A stretch of 64,000 nucleotides of DNA from Apiosordaria backusii. Lineage: Eukaryota > Ascomycota > Sordariomycetes > Sordariales > Lasiosphaeriaceae. The notes beneath the pieces are model-generated. The model was given only the letters and a program-made list of their open reading frames with translations. It did not search any database and was not told the DNA's origin. This document shows, one piece after another, positions 33,615-45,410 of this stretch. The position numbers and the translations under genes were made by a program. Each line of letters starts with the position of its first letter. Position 1 is the first letter of the stretch. Location: positions 1,612,001-1,676,000 of the forward strand of contig JAUKTV010000002.1 of NCBI GenBank assembly GCA_030549205.1, given 5' to 3'.

Positions 33615-35032
33615 ATGAGTAACGACACTTACGACCTCGAAACTCTTCAAAATGGCTCCCTCGCCAACCTCGCCCTCACAAAGTTCAAACTCCAACCCAA
33701 CCCCTCCCTCACCGTCTTCCCCAATGAGATATTCTCATTCGGCTCATCCCTAACCCACCTCGACCTCTCCGGCACATCTTTATCCTCCCTCCCATCCAAC
33801 TTCTCAACCAGTCTCCCTAATCTCAAAATCCTCTTCCTCTCCAACTGCGCCTTTACCACCTTCCCAGACCTCTCATCATGCCCCTCCCTAGAAATGGTCG
33901 CCTTCCGCCACAACTCCATGACCGCCATCCCAGAGTCATCCTTCCCCCCCAAACTCCGCTGGCTAATTCTAACCGACAACAACATCTCCCACCTCCCCAC
34001 CAGCATCGGTAACTGCCCCAATCTGCAGAAATGCATGCTCGCCGGCAACTCCCTCTCCACCCTCCCAGACTCCCTCACCAAGTGCCAAAACCTCACTCTT
34101 CTCCGCCTCTCCGCCAACAACTTCACCACCCTCCCCAAGTTTTTATTCTCTGCTTTCCCAAAACTATGCTACCTCAGCTTCGGCGGCAACCCCTGCTCCG
34201 TAGAATCAAGAAAGAAGCACAAACTCCCCTTTGGCCTCCTGGACATTCCCTACTCCTCCCTCACAATGGGGGAGATCCTCGGTCAGGGCGCCTCAGGCGT
34301 CATCTCCAAGGCTGAGTGGCGCCAATCCCCCGAGAGCGACTACACAGAAGAGGTAGCCGTCAAGATGTTCAAGGGGAACCTCACCAGCGACGGCAGGCCA
34401 GAGGATGAGATGGAATCTGTCCTCTTGGCTGGCAGCCACGAGTCACTGATTTCTGTTCTGGGGAAAGTCACCGAGTACCATCACGACGAAGAGATCAAAG
34501 GGGGATTGTGATGCAGCTCATTCCTGACAGCTACAAGGTTTTGGGCTTGCCGCCTGACTTTGGGAGTTGCACGAGGGATAGGTTTACGGAGGGGCATAAA
34601 GGGTGGGAGGTTGGACAGGCGGTGGAGATGCTGACTGGGATTGCTGGGGCGGCGGCGCATTTGCATGAGAAGAGGATAAATCATGGGGATCTTTACGCGC
34701 ATAATATTTTGGCTAGCAGAGAGGATTCACATGGATTATTAGGGGATTTTGGGGCGGGGAGTATCTATGGTGAGGAGGAGGATGGGGTGGAGAAGCTGGA
34801 GGTGAGGGCTTTTGGGAGATTGGTGGGGGATGTGCTTGGGTTGGTTAGTGATGAGGAAGGAGGGGAAAAGACGCCGGAGGGGGAGATGATGAGACGGGGG
34901 TTGGAGGAGCTGCAGCAGAGGTGTGAGGAGGAGGTGGTGGAGGAGAGGCCGGATTTTGAGGAGGTGTTGGAGGGGTTGGAGAAGATGATGGGGTGGAGGG
35001 GGATGATGAGGATTCCCAAGGCGCCGAATTAG
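33615..35032 (+). CDS. Leucine-rich-repeat protein kinase with an apparent frameshift
   Basis: The N-terminal about 200 residues hold seven or so LRRs (LTHLDLSGTSLSSLP, LKILFLSNCAFTTFP, LRWLILTDNNISHLP, LTLLRLSANNFTTLP). A kinase domain follows: G-loop GQGASGV, VAVKMFKG (catalytic Lys), then HGDLYAHN (catalytic-loop Asp) and GDFGAGS (DFG). The kinase is split between two frames at about 34505-34512: EEIKGGL ends at TGA in the first frame, and VMQLIPDSYKVLG continues in the next. One missing base in GGGGGATTGTGATG accounts for it; I see no intron across the junction. Either a real lesion or a base-calling error after the G run. Both halves keep family sequence, so decay would be recent. Confidence 0.75.
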
Positions 35033-35480
35033 ACTTGGGTTTGGGGGGGATTTACTGTGGGGATAACGTCAACCAAGGGGATTTGTTATGATGCAATGGT
35101 TCAGGATTTGTCTTTGCGGGGTGACACCACGGGAACATCAATCTGATTCAGCATTTTTGAGCATGTAAACCCCGAGAAGTCATCCCGACTCACTCGGGGA
35201 CCTCGGGTTACGGGTCTAGACATAGATCGGAAAAGTTAGAAGCAGGCGTCCGGTGGAACAGACAAAAAATAGAAACACGGCTACCAGCATGAATGTCTGG
35301 GTTCGGGGACTCTCACTCACTCACTCGTGTTCAGTGCAGCACAGACCTACCTAAACGGCGACGCATCTTTCCGTCTTCCCGTGACCGTGAAGATCCCGTC
35401 TTGGCTTTGCCAGCAAGACTCGCTCGCACTGTTGTCCCTGCTTGCTGCCCCCAACTTCAACCAACTCCAGATACCTATGC

Positions 35481-35515
35481 AAGGTAGGCAGGTTGATAGG
35501 TAGGTAGGTAGGCAA
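35481..35515. repeat. AGGT/AGGC tetranucleotide-like repeat
   Basis: Imperfect tandem of GGTA/GGCA words seen directly in the sequence. Confidence 0.7.
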
Positions 35516-36501
35516 GCAGGCGGCGGGCATAACCCGGACCGTGCCCTCAATCGCGATAATTTGACAGATAATTAAGTGGGAATGTGGGATAGCTGCAGGT
35601 GCTGATTCCTTCTCGTCTTCGTGGCAATGCAACTCCAGAGCAAAAGGGTTTGCTCACCGCCAGGCAGGCAAGATCCTGCAGCTGCCTCCTTCAAATTTGG
35701 CTAGCTATGGATGTTGTTCTCGCTCGTGTTGATCGTCCCTGCTTTGGTGTCTCGGGTGGTGGGATTATTCAGCCCATGGCTGCTGTTGATGCTGTGCTGT
35801 GCTGCTGCTGCTGTGCTTTTTGAGCGCAACGCTTTTGTGTGTCCGATATTTCTGTGGGGTAGTTAAAAAGTTCAGGTAGAGAATGAATAGCAAGTCTGGG
35901 GGGGTGTGGTATGCTTGGATGATTCGCATTTTACACCGTAGTCCATGCACGTACTGTGCCACAACTCTGCTTCGTGACGGCTGCGCCGCGGCGTGGAAAA
36001 GCAAGCTTGTCCGTTCAAATTAAGCGCTAGAATCATGGCAGAAGGAGGGTTATTGATGCGGAGAAGGTTGAGAGGAACCTGGAAGGAATTAAGGTAGTTC
36101 GATGGAGTTAAGGCACGTACTTGGTCTGTGACGGTGTAGCTTTGGCCGCTCATCAACGATTCAAGATATCTCCAGGAACAGAAATACTGATGCCATCTGC
36201 CGCGGATCCAAACCCGGACTAAAGGCTCTTCACTCCGTTTCCTTTTTCATTTTTATTTTTCTCTCGTGATATGGCTCTTTGCGTCTTGGCTAACCTGCTT
36301 GTCTCGATCCCTGACCGCCCCTGCCGTGTGTCTCTGCGTCATGTGAGCTCCCACACATAACACACAGACGCAGCCAGTTTTCGCGAAGCGCATATGCAGG
36401 CCGGACGGGCCAAATCATCCAACGTTTTCTGCGGTTTTTATACCTATCTTATATATAGCTTGGTGATAATATATTTCAGATGCAGTATGTGGCACCACCT
36501 G

Positions 36502-36525
36502 CCCTACCCTACCCTACCTTACCCT
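36502..36525. repeat. (CCCTA)n microsatellite
   Basis: Four near-perfect CCCTA pentamers followed by CCTTACCCTG. The period is five, so it is not the CCCTAA telomere repeat. Confidence 0.7.
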
Positions 36526-37447
36526 GTGCGCATGTGGCCGGCCGCTTTCCGCGTCCATTGTTGCACAGGAAACATGAATCTCGTGATGACGTCTACCGTC
36601 TTCGCAGTTTTTCCGTGGACTTCCGTGGATTTAGGGGCGGCGAGGTGGTTGGTGAGGTGAGTGAGTGAGTGGCGTTCGGTTGATGCGTCTGCCCTGGTGT
36701 ATAGGAGGGGCTATATCAGATGCAGACTTTTTACGAGCAGACCAACAGCGTGTCGACTGTGTGATGTGGGTGAGGGACGTGGTATCTAGGTATTGTGTCT
36801 TCAGCCGCCGCGGAAGTTCAGCGTTTCCAATGTTGCAGTTGGGTGGTAGCGGTCAGGTTTTGGCTGGATGCCCGTTGCCGAGGGTCCTCGTGCTGTCCAA
36901 GAAGTTGCATCATAACGTGAATATCACCCTCCTCTTGGATGTCAATCTCGCCCTGATGATAGACCGAGGCTGACATGTCGACGAGAACCGAGTGGATGGT
37001 GGGGTTTGAATGCGCTGGAGCTGGCTCCGGTGATGCGTGGTTGGCCAATGGCCCCGTTGTCGCTATCCTTGTCAGGGTTGGAGCCGTCTCTTCGACGTGC
37101 GGGGCAGGGGTCTTGACGGAGCAAGGATGGTGGCCAAACTTCATGACCGTCTGAACTTCTCTTACGGGGTACATAGTATGTACTCTGAAGAGACGAGAAA
37201 TGTAGCAGCTGTGTTAAGTCTCATTGGCGTGGTTGTAGACGTTACAACTGTAAGGTACCTGAAACTAGACCTTGATAGCTTCGGCTCATCTTTTCTTTTG
37301 ATTGACCGGCCTTAGTGTACTCGACTGTCACCGATGCACGGTTCACATCTGATGCCCGATACGACGTGTTGAACAAAAACGACGTTGAGTTGAGACATGC
37401 AGGACCGTTATCCGTATAGACTAGGAGATCAAAGAAAAGGAAGAGGT

Positions 37448-37472
37448 TGCCGTTGCCGTTGCCGTTGCCGTC
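37448..37472. repeat. (GCCGTT)n microsatellite
   Basis: About four hexamer copies seen directly. Confidence 0.7.
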
Positions 37473-38350
37473 GGGGGTGTGCTATTGCAGTTCTTGGCGA
37501 GGGCCTGGCAGGGCTAAATAAATGGCGGACCACCGCCCAGCTCGGATCTGACCATGTCTGGCCCATCGCTGAGAATTTGATGGACGTTGTATCGCACTTC
37601 TTTTACCCCACCATCTTCCGCTGCTACACTACACTACTCTTGACCCTTGTCCCGGACCTCGATCCGTTTCCACTGCATAAAACTGTCTTGTCACCTTCTC
37701 TTGTCTTCACGGAGAGTTTTTTGCTGTCTTTGCTGACCGATTCTTCCTTGGAGAAACCCTTCCAAAGTGCCCAGTCCGATCCCGATTTGCGCCGCCGCTG
37801 AATGACTAGATAGCGCCTGGCCTAGTCTTGACATTTTTCTGATATTTATTTTCTCTGCCCCAAACCGAATCAAGCGACGAGACCCTGGCCTCCAAGAACC
37901 CTTGCCGCAACGTGGTAGAAAGCTTCAACTAAAACGCCCCGCCACGCCAAGTGGATATTCCATTGACAAGCTCCGATCCGAGAACGGCATCGTTTGGTCC
38001 ACCAACATCGACGTCAACCTCGGGGCAGACGGAGCTCACAGAGTGAAACAGAAAACCATTCACCCGCTGCAACCTGACACGGCCGACACTTGCCATGTCA
38101 ACAACGCGCCCTATGACTTGAATTTTCACTTGCCCCTTGCCTTTTCGAGTATTTCTTATTGCTGTTCTCTTTGGTCTCTTTCGGCAATTTAACCGTGATG
38201 TTGAGTGGGAAAGCCAGGAGTACTTGAAGGTCGCTTGCTGCCCTTTTCTTTGAACGCAGAATGTGTTAACTCCTCACAGGCGTCACGTTTTCTAAATTCT
38301 GTGTTGTGAGCTTATCAACATCAACGTGGTCCCGAATACCAAATTCCACC

Positions 38351-41300
38351 ATGCGGCCAGCATTCACCATCAACCCCGCCGCCATCCCGGCCATACGGAC
38401 TCGGAAGGCTCTTCTCGTCATCGACCTCCAGAATGACTTCATTTCGCCAGACGGAGCTCTGCCTGTGAGTGAGCCCGGAAGCTTTGTGAAGCGATCCCTC
38501 GAGCTGGCCAAAGCGTTCCGAGATTCCGGTGCCGGTGATGTGGTATGGGTACGCAGCGAGTTCGAGCGTCACCGATCATTGACGGCCGAAGGAGAGCAGA
38601 TCATCACTGCCAACATGCCAATACGCCCACCAAGACCGGGAAATGCACGGGGCCGCCCTCCAACTTCACGAGAGCATGACGGCGCGGCCATGGAGGCCGA
38701 CGAGGAAGCGTTCCTGAGCAATGGAGGAAGTCCGAAAAAGCCATGCGTTCGAAAGGGGACCAAGGGAGCCGAGCTTGTTGCAGAAGCCCAAGAATCCGTC
38801 GATGCCACCCGAGATATTGTCTTTACAAAGACACATTACAGTGCCTTTGCTTCGAGTCAACAGGAGCTGGTGCAGACGCTCAGGCGGCGCTTCGTGACGG
38901 AGCTGTATGTGTGCGGGGCCTTGACCAATATCAGCATCTACGCAACGGCCCTGGACGCAGGCAGACACGGATACGAGATGACAATTGTCGAGGACTGCTG
39001 TGGTTTCCGGAACCAGCTGCGGCACTTCAATGCTGTCAAACAGCTCGTGCAGCTGACAGGCAGCGAGGTGGTCAACGCCAGCGCAGTCATGGAAAAATTA
39101 CAACCTCCGCCCGCAGACACCCGCGCCTCCGGTCTCTCGCCCTTTATCTCTAAGATGCAGTTGAACCGGCCGAGTGGGGCTGCCGTCACACCATCGGTCA
39201 ACAAGGCTCCCGGGCCCACCTCCACTTGCGCCAAGACGGCGCCGCCTCCACCGGATCGGGACACAAGCGGGCCAAGCACTTCCGATCCTGCACGACAGCG
39301 CCCTTCGACAGACACACATGTCCAACAACACACGCCCTTGGAGGCTGAGTCGGACTCGTCGTCTTCGGATAACGATAATGAGTCACCAAGACGGCGGGGC
39401 AGCGCAAACGCTGCCAGTGGCATTCCTCCAAAGCAGGGCGAGCTGTCATTAGGCAGCCCAAAAGGTCCGCCCCGCGCCCCCGGCGCACCAATCACTAAAT
39501 CTGAGAAACCCACTAGGGTAAGAACTCACGCCCGACTACGGCTGCGGCACTCGTGTTCCGATAAAAGCACCGCATCGCCGTCCAGGTCTCCTCCTAAAGC
39601 TGACCCATCTCCGCCTGTTGTCAAGGACTCGACCGAGAAGAAAGCCAACCCTGACGAGCAACGAGCGAAGAGGACCAAGATAGAGGTGGACTCTGGTGTA
39701 GACAACATGGCTAACCCAACCAGTAGCCTCAAGATTGAATCAGACCCAGAGGTTGAGAAGATCACCCAGCAACTGAGCAACTCCAAGATCGAAGTGGATT
39801 TGGACCGCGAGAAGAAAACCAAGGAACCAGAACACCCCAAGATCAAAGTCGATTCTAATGCCAATAAGATGGACAACAAACCCAGCAGCACTATTTCCGA
39901 GCCCTACTGCGAGGGTGACACCCATGTTATCACCAATGTTCTTCCACCAAGTCTAGCAGTTGACGCCTTTGAACGTTTGCTGGAGGAAGTCAGCTGGGCC
40001 GGCATGTCCCATATGGGCGGCGAAGTGCCCCGTCGTATCGCTGTCCAGGGCGACATCGACGCGGATGGAAACATGCCCGTCTATCGTCATCCCGCCGATG
40101 AATCCCCTCCTCTCCTTCCCTTCTCTCCCACCGTCCTGCAGATCAAGACCGAAATCGAAAAACACCTCGGCCACCCCCTGAACCACGTCTTGATCCAGCA
40201 CTACCGCGGCGGCAATGACTACATCAGCGAACACAGCGATAAAACCCTTGACATCGTCCCCAACAGCTTCATCGCCAACGTCTCCCTAGGCGCAGAGCGA
40301 ACCATGGTCTTCCGAACCAAACGCCCCTCCAAACACCACCGTCAACCCGAAACCTCCTCACCAACCCCCCAAGAACAACAAGAAGAATCCCCCTCCTCCA
40401 AAGCCGCCCGCCAAATCCAACGCGCCCCCCTCCCCCATAACTCTCTACTCCGAATGGGCCTAGCAACAAACAAGCACTGGCTCCACGCCATCCGCCCAGA
40501 CAAACGCCCCCCCACCACCAAATCCCCCTCCGAGCTCTCCCACCAGGGCCACCGCATCTCCCTCACCTTCCGCCAAATAGGCACCTTCCTCAACCCCTCC
40601 CAAACCCTCATCTGGGGCCAAGGCTGCCCCGGCAAAACCTCTTCCACAGCCCAACCGGTCCAAAACGGGCAAACCCCCTCCGCCATCCAGCTGTTGAAAG
40701 CCTTTTCCGCAGAAAACAACACCTCCGACTTCTCCTGGGAACTCCACTACGGGCCAGGCTTCAACGTCCTCCACATGGGCACCCCCAAGCGTTTCTGTTT
40801 TGGTTCCGGTTCCTCCGACAGCGGTGGCAATCTCATCCCCAACGCGCGAGTATCCTTTGCCCTGGCAGAGCTGGGCATCTCCTGCGCCAAGGGAAGCGTG
40901 AGCAACACCGAGCCCCGCTTCGAAGACAACGACGTCGACCGGGCCGTGATCGACGGCCACGGGAATATTCTTAGGTATCTTGACGCTGTGTACGGCCCCG
41001 GGAGAAAATACGACCAGCTTACTCCTGGGCAAATCGCCAAGAGGTTCAACCTGTTGGACAGAGCGCTGGGGTTGTGGGAGGGGGTTTGGAAGCCCTTGCG
41101 GGTGGGAGTAAACCAAACCGAACTGCCCGGGATGGCCAAGACGAAGAAGGTCATGACGGTGTTGCTGTGGGAGGAGCTGGAGTTTTGGGAGGGGGAGATG
41201 AGAGCTGCTGCGGCGAGACGAGACAAGGGCAGCAAGGAGGGGGGTTTGTTGTTTGTTCTTGGGGGGGACGCTGCTTCACCGGTGGATTTTGCGCTGTGGC

Positions 41301-41524
41301 CGGTGCTGCATGACATGGTGAGGGTTTGTGGTGACGAAATCTTTGCGATTAACTTTACCAAAAAGAATAAGACCGAAGAGGGGAAGGAGAAGGAGGAGGA
41401 GGAGGAGGAGGAGGAGGAGGAGGAGGTGAGGCATGAGTATCTAAAGAGGTATTACGAGGGGATCAAGCAGAGGAGCGGGGTGAGGGAGAGGGTGTTGGGG
41501 GTTTGGGAGGGTGAGTCCTCCTGA
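38351..41524 (+). CDS. Isochorismatase-like / AlkB-like dioxygenase / GST-like fusion protein
   Basis: Intron-less, 1057 residues from the ATG at 38351. Residues about 18-230 form an isochorismatase-like (cysteine hydrolase) domain: LLVIDLQNDF (D25), FTKTHYSAF (K160), GALTNISIYATALDA. The catalytic Cys position holds Ser195, so hydrolase activity is doubtful. A disordered linker of about 270 residues with repeated K-x-E-V/x-D-S units follows. Residues about 520-750 are an AlkB-like Fe(II)/2-oxoglutarate dioxygenase: HYRGGNDYISEHSD (H628, D630), WLHAI (H712), HRISLTFRQIG. The last about 240 residues look GST-like (NARVSFALAELGI early, PVDFALWPVLHDMVR late), with a poly-Glu run near the end. 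AlkB enzymes demethylate alkylated nucleic acids or proteins; the substrate here is unknown. Confidence 0.82.
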   Translation: MRPAFTINPAAIPAIRTRKALLVIDLQNDFISPDGALPVSEPGSFVKRSLELAKAFRDSGAGDVVWVRSEFERHRSLTAEGEQIITANMPIRPPRPGNARGRPPTSREHDGAAMEADEEAFLSNGGSPKKPCVRKGTKGAELVAEAQESVDATRDIVFTKTHYSAFASSQQELVQTLRRRFVTELYVCGALTNISIYATALDAGRHGYEMTIVEDCCGFRNQLRHFNAVKQLVQLTGSEVVNASAVMEKLQPPPADTRASGLSPFISKMQLNRPSGAAVTPSVNKAPGPTSTCAKTAPPPPDRDTSGPSTSDPARQRPSTDTHVQQHTPLEAESDSSSSDNDNESPRRRGSANAASGIPPKQGELSLGSPKGPPRAPGAPITKSEKPTRVRTHARLRLRHSCSDKSTASPSRSPPKADPSPPVVKDSTEKKANPDEQRAKRTKIEVDSGVDNMANPTSSLKIESDPEVEKITQQLSNSKIEVDLDREKKTKEPEHPKIKVDSNANKMDNKPSSTISEPYCEGDTHVITNVLPPSLAVDAFERLLEEVSWAGMSHMGGEVPRRIAVQGDIDADGNMPVYRHPADESPPLLPFSPTVLQIKTEIEKHLGHPLNHVLIQHYRGGNDYISEHSDKTLDIVPNSFIANVSLGAERTMVFRTKRPSKHHRQPETSSPTPQEQQEESPSSKAARQIQRAPLPHNSLLRMGLATNKHWLHAIRPDKRPPTTKSPSELSHQGHRISLTFRQIGTFLNPSQTLIWGQGCPGKTSSTAQPVQNGQTPSAIQLLKAFSAENNTSDFSWELHYGPGFNVLHMGTPKRFCFGSGSSDSGGNLIPNARVSFALAELGISCAKGSVSNTEPRFEDNDVDRAVIDGHGNILRYLDAVYGPGRKYDQLTPGQIAKRFNLLDRALGLWEGVWKPLRVGVNQTELPGMAKTKKVMTVLLWEELEFWEGEMRAAAARRDKGSKEGGLLFVLGGDAASPVDFALWPVLHDMVRVCGDEIFAINFTKKNKTEEGKEKEEEEEEEEEEEVRHEYLKRYYEGIKQRSGVRERVLGVWEGESS
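41393..41427 (+). repeat. (GAG)n repeat coding poly-Glu
   Basis: In-frame run of GAG codons near the 3' end of the fusion gene, giving about 11 consecutive Glu. Confidence 0.9.
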
Positions 41525-42317
41525 GGGGGGATCTTGAGGTGTATTCTGGACTTGATGTGGTGGGTATCGTTTTGGAAAAGGGCAGGAAAAAATAATAAGG
41601 GGATAATTGGATGGATGGACATACAAAAAAAATATTTTGCATACAAATTTGGATGACTGGAATTCTGGATATTTATTTAGGTCTTCTCCATGTTTGAAGT
41701 TTAGCAAGCGAAACAAGCGAAAAATACATAAAACATTCTCTTTTATACATGGACAGACACATGCTGCGCCACAAGGTTTCCTAGTAAGGCAAGTCAGAGT
41801 CAAAAGTATGAACTTTATAACCTACACATTTACAAAATCAGGCACGTCCAAAATCCCAAAAGCATAGGTAAACTACACAGCTATCATATATGGGTCAACT
41901 AAGGTAACTTGCAGTGCCAGTCCTTTTGTCCACATCATGACAGACAAAAAACAATACCACAAAAGAGGGCATGGATTTAAATAAACCAACTTAGATCAGT
42001 GACATTAGACCGGCGATCTGGAACTTGAAGCCTTCGTATGCACCAGCAAATAAAACAAGCAATGACAAGTACCAAAAATACCCATGTTGGGACAGTTCCA
42101 ATAACGACCCTACAGAAAAAAGAGGAACAGTTACACATCATAAAAAAACACAGGAAGAAACCCCCCCTTTGGTGAGCAAAAGGACTGTTAAACCCCTTTT
42201 CCACCCTCCCAACATATCACATCACTTTCATTTTCATCAACTCATCAGTCACACCTCCCTCCTCCCAAACTTTCTCCGCTGCCACTCAACCAAATCCATT
42301 CACAAATAACCGCCCCC
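41525..42317. other. Intergenic DNA between convergent genes
   Basis: A/T-rich 3' flanks of the fusion gene and the SHMT gene. No gene is seen. Confidence 0.5.
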
Positions 42318-44215
42318 TTAAGGATTCGCCTCCCAAGGAACAGGATACGTCCCAACCCAATCCGCCACCTCACTCCTCAGCTGCACAATCTCCGTGTCCG
42401 TCTCCCCGCTCCCCAAATACTCCATAAAAGTCTTCACCTTCGCCGCGTTCTTCCCCTCCCCCTTGTCCTCGGCAGCCTTCCTCGCCGCCTTGTCCACCCT
42501 CACCGCAATCGTCACCGCCCTGTCAACAATATCCGCCACCCTTTCAAAATCCTCCTCTTGAAACCCCCGCGTCGTCATTGCCGGAGTCCCCATCCTCAGC
42601 CCACCGGGAGTAAGCGCAGACTTGTCCCCCGGGACGGTATTCTTGTTGGAAGCCACGCCGACCAGCTCCAGAATCCTCTCCACCCTCGCGCCGTCTACCC
42701 CGTGTGGCTTCAGGTCCACAAGCACGAGATGGTTATCCGTCCCGCCGGAAACAATCTTGTACCCCAACCCGCCCTTCTCCTTCGGCTCGCCCAGTCTCTT
42801 GGCAAACGCCTTGGCATTCGACAAAACTTGAGACTGATAAGCCCTAAACTCGGGTGTTTGCGCCTGCTTGAGTGCCACCGCCAAAGCAGCAATGGTGTGG
42901 TTGTGCGGACCGCCCTGATGGCCAGGGAAGACGGACTGGTTGATGGGGTTCTCGAGGTTATACAGCTCCTCCGCGCCCGTCTTGGGGTTCACCTTCCTCA
43001 CGCCCCGGCGGTAGAAAATGAGCGCGCCACGGGGGCCACGGAGGGATTTGTGGGACGTAGTCGTGACAATATCCGCGTAGCCGAAGGGGCCCGGCATGAC
43101 CTTGGCGGCGACAAGGCCAGAGATGTGCGCCATGTCAGCAACCAAGTAAGCCTTCACCTTGTCGGAAATGTCGCGCATGCGGGCGTAGTCGATCTGCCTG
43201 CTGTAGGCCGAGGCGCCGGCGACGATGACTTTGGGGCGGTAGATAGTTGCCAACTCCTCCAACTTGTCGTAGTCGATCAGGCCGGTGGACTCGTCAAGCC
43301 TGTAGGGGAGAGTCTCGAAGTACTTGGAGATGAAGGAGATTTTCTTGGTGGGGGTCTGGTACCCGTGAGAGAGATGGCCACCGTGGGGGAGATCGAGGCC
43401 CATGAGGCGGTCGTGGGTTTCCATGATGGCCGAGTATACGTAGAGATTCGCAGGGGCGCCAGAAAGAGCTGTCATGGATCAGTCAGCCTTTTCCCTTCCC
43501 CTGCCAGGAACACTTGCTCCTCCTACCTTGAACATTGACCCCCCACTCCTTCGCATCCAATCCAAAAGTCTCGAGCGCCCGTTGCTGACATAGCCTCTCG
43601 GACGCATCGATGAACTCGTTACCGCCGTAATATCTGGCGCCAGGGTATCCCTCCGAGTACTTGTCTGTTTCGCATCATCAGCATCCCATCCCACTCCCCC
43701 GTCTCTCTCTCTTTCAAGAAAACCCACTCTGCATAGGACTCCCCAGCGCATCCAGCACAGCCTGCGAAGTGAAATTCTCCGAAGGGATCAAGTTGATGAA
43801 CTGCTTCTGCCTGACTTTCTCCTGTTCGTCATCACATGTCAGCCATCTCCCCCTTTCCTACCCAGCGGGTACAAACAAAAAAACAAACCTTCTCAACAAT
43901 GTCATACATGATCGGATCCGCCTGCTGCAAATGCGCCGCAAGCAACTGTGCTGCAGTCAGCTCCTGTTCCAACTTCCTCTTGTATTCTTGTATCTTGTAA
44001 TCCCCCACCTTCTGCTGCGTATCATTCCCCAGCGACGAAACCATTCTCTTTTGCTGCTGCACCTGCTGCGTCTGTCTTGGTCTCCATCCCCTCAGTTGTG
44101 CCGTGCATAGCGCCCTCGTTGTCGTTGCCGTCGTCGTCGCTGATACCGTGGAAGTAGCTATCCTCCTCATCGCAGCCGAGGAGGAGCCGCTTCGCAACGC
44201 TGGGATTGTCGTCAT
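42318..44215 (-). CDS. shm1: Serine hydroxymethyltransferase, mitochondrial
   Basis: Four exons on the minus strand: 44215-43889, 43821-43728, 43664-43527, 43468-42318; phases agree; 569 residues. It interconverts serine and glycine with tetrahydrofolate, supplying one-carbon units. Seen: INLIPSENFTSQAVLDALGSPMQNKY-type N-terminal motif across the exon 2/3 junction, GYPGARYYGGNEFID, LPHGGHLSHGY, VADMAHISGLVA, and the PLP-lysine motif TTTSHKSLRGPRG (Lys at about 327). The N-terminus is rich in Arg/Ser/Thr/Ala (MRRIATSTVSATTTATTTRAL), which indicates a mitochondrial presequence and the mitochondrial isoform. The start at 44215 is the first ATG in a plausible context; MRRIAT 15 codons later is an alternative. 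Confidence 0.95.
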
Positions 44216-45410
44216 TGTTGCTTGTGCTTGTGCTTTTGCGTATAAGTCAAGTTCTGCTGCCAATGCTGCTGTTAGCGAGCTGTCAGATGATAGCAACCCC
44301 AGAGAAAACCTACCAATTGGTCTAGCAGCACAAAGTTCAAGCCTCCAATCTAGCAAAAGAAGAACGAGGCGAGTCAATGGTATGTCGTCAACCAACGTGA
44401 TACCCGTAACCGAAAGCACCGAAAGGCAAGTAGGTAATCGTCGGTAGATGTGGGAATACCCGGAGTATGACCCAACAAATTCCCCTCCTTGATTGGACAC
44501 CCGCGGTTGTCGTGACGCTGTCTCCAGTCTGGGGAGCTTCCATCAGTGTGGGGTTATCTTATCTCACTGTCAAACGCTCCAGCCACAATCTGGCCAGTGC
44601 CACTCGAATTGTGGAGCCGCACACACACACGCCAGCTATTTTACCCTCCGGATCCCCTCCCCAGGGCTTGATGCTTTCTCTTCTTTTTCTTCTCTTCAAT
44701 CAACTAAATTGGGAGTGATGAGCGCGCTTCCAAATGGCAGAATGCAAGGTCCTCCTCCAGTAGGGGGACATGCTGAAATGTCCAGGGCGACACCTTCACC
44801 AACCTGTACGGACAATGTGAACGCTTCTGACCCAACTTTTACGTTGATGAACGGCTGGACAAGCCGGGTTCTTGTGGGTTTTTGTGTCTCGGTTTCTCTG
44901 GGCATCAAGGTTTAATGGTTCAAGGTGGCATTCCGTTACGTTATTTTGAGTCGTTCGTCTCGAGCTAGTTGGTGTATCCCGATCTGTAACAAGATCCCAA
45001 GTGGCGTCTTTTGTCCGTCGATGTATGGACTGCGATGTTACATGTTGTAATCCATCTTCTACTCTTCTTCTCGCTAGATCCATCTCCACATCAGCACGTC
45101 AGACCCGAACCTCACAGCACTGCACCAATTTGCCAATATTTAGAACAGAAAGAGAAATAATTGTCATCGCAACCGGCAAACCCATTGATTCCGTTTTTCA
45201 ATGCCTAAACATGCAAGCCAGAACTTGTCTCGAGTCTGGAGAGACCACGTCCCATCATAAGAGCACACACGACGGCCGGGGGGAAACGAGTCCAACGTGT
45301 AGCAGAGAGGACCGAGAGGTAGAGAGAATGCGTCCATAAAAGAGCCCAACCCATTACTCCGAATGCAAGGCCGCCAAGAATCCATTGTCCTTTCACATTG
45401 TTGATGAAAT
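44216..45410. other. Intergenic DNA
   Basis: 1.2 kb holding the SHMT promoter and the 3' flank of the L19 gene. A short CA run at about 44621-44631. No gene is seen. Confidence 0.45.

Larger units (their letters stand above)
35033..38350. other. Gene-free stretch of 3.3 kb
   Basis: No convincing gene. ORFs are short and lack domains. Three small simple repeats are listed separately. Several AGGTAGGT/ACCTACCT words occur. Confidence 0.4.

Noticed and set aside
36502..36525. Interstitial telomere
   Set aside because: The repeat is CCCTA (period five), not the TTAGGG/CCCTAA telomere unit of these fungi.
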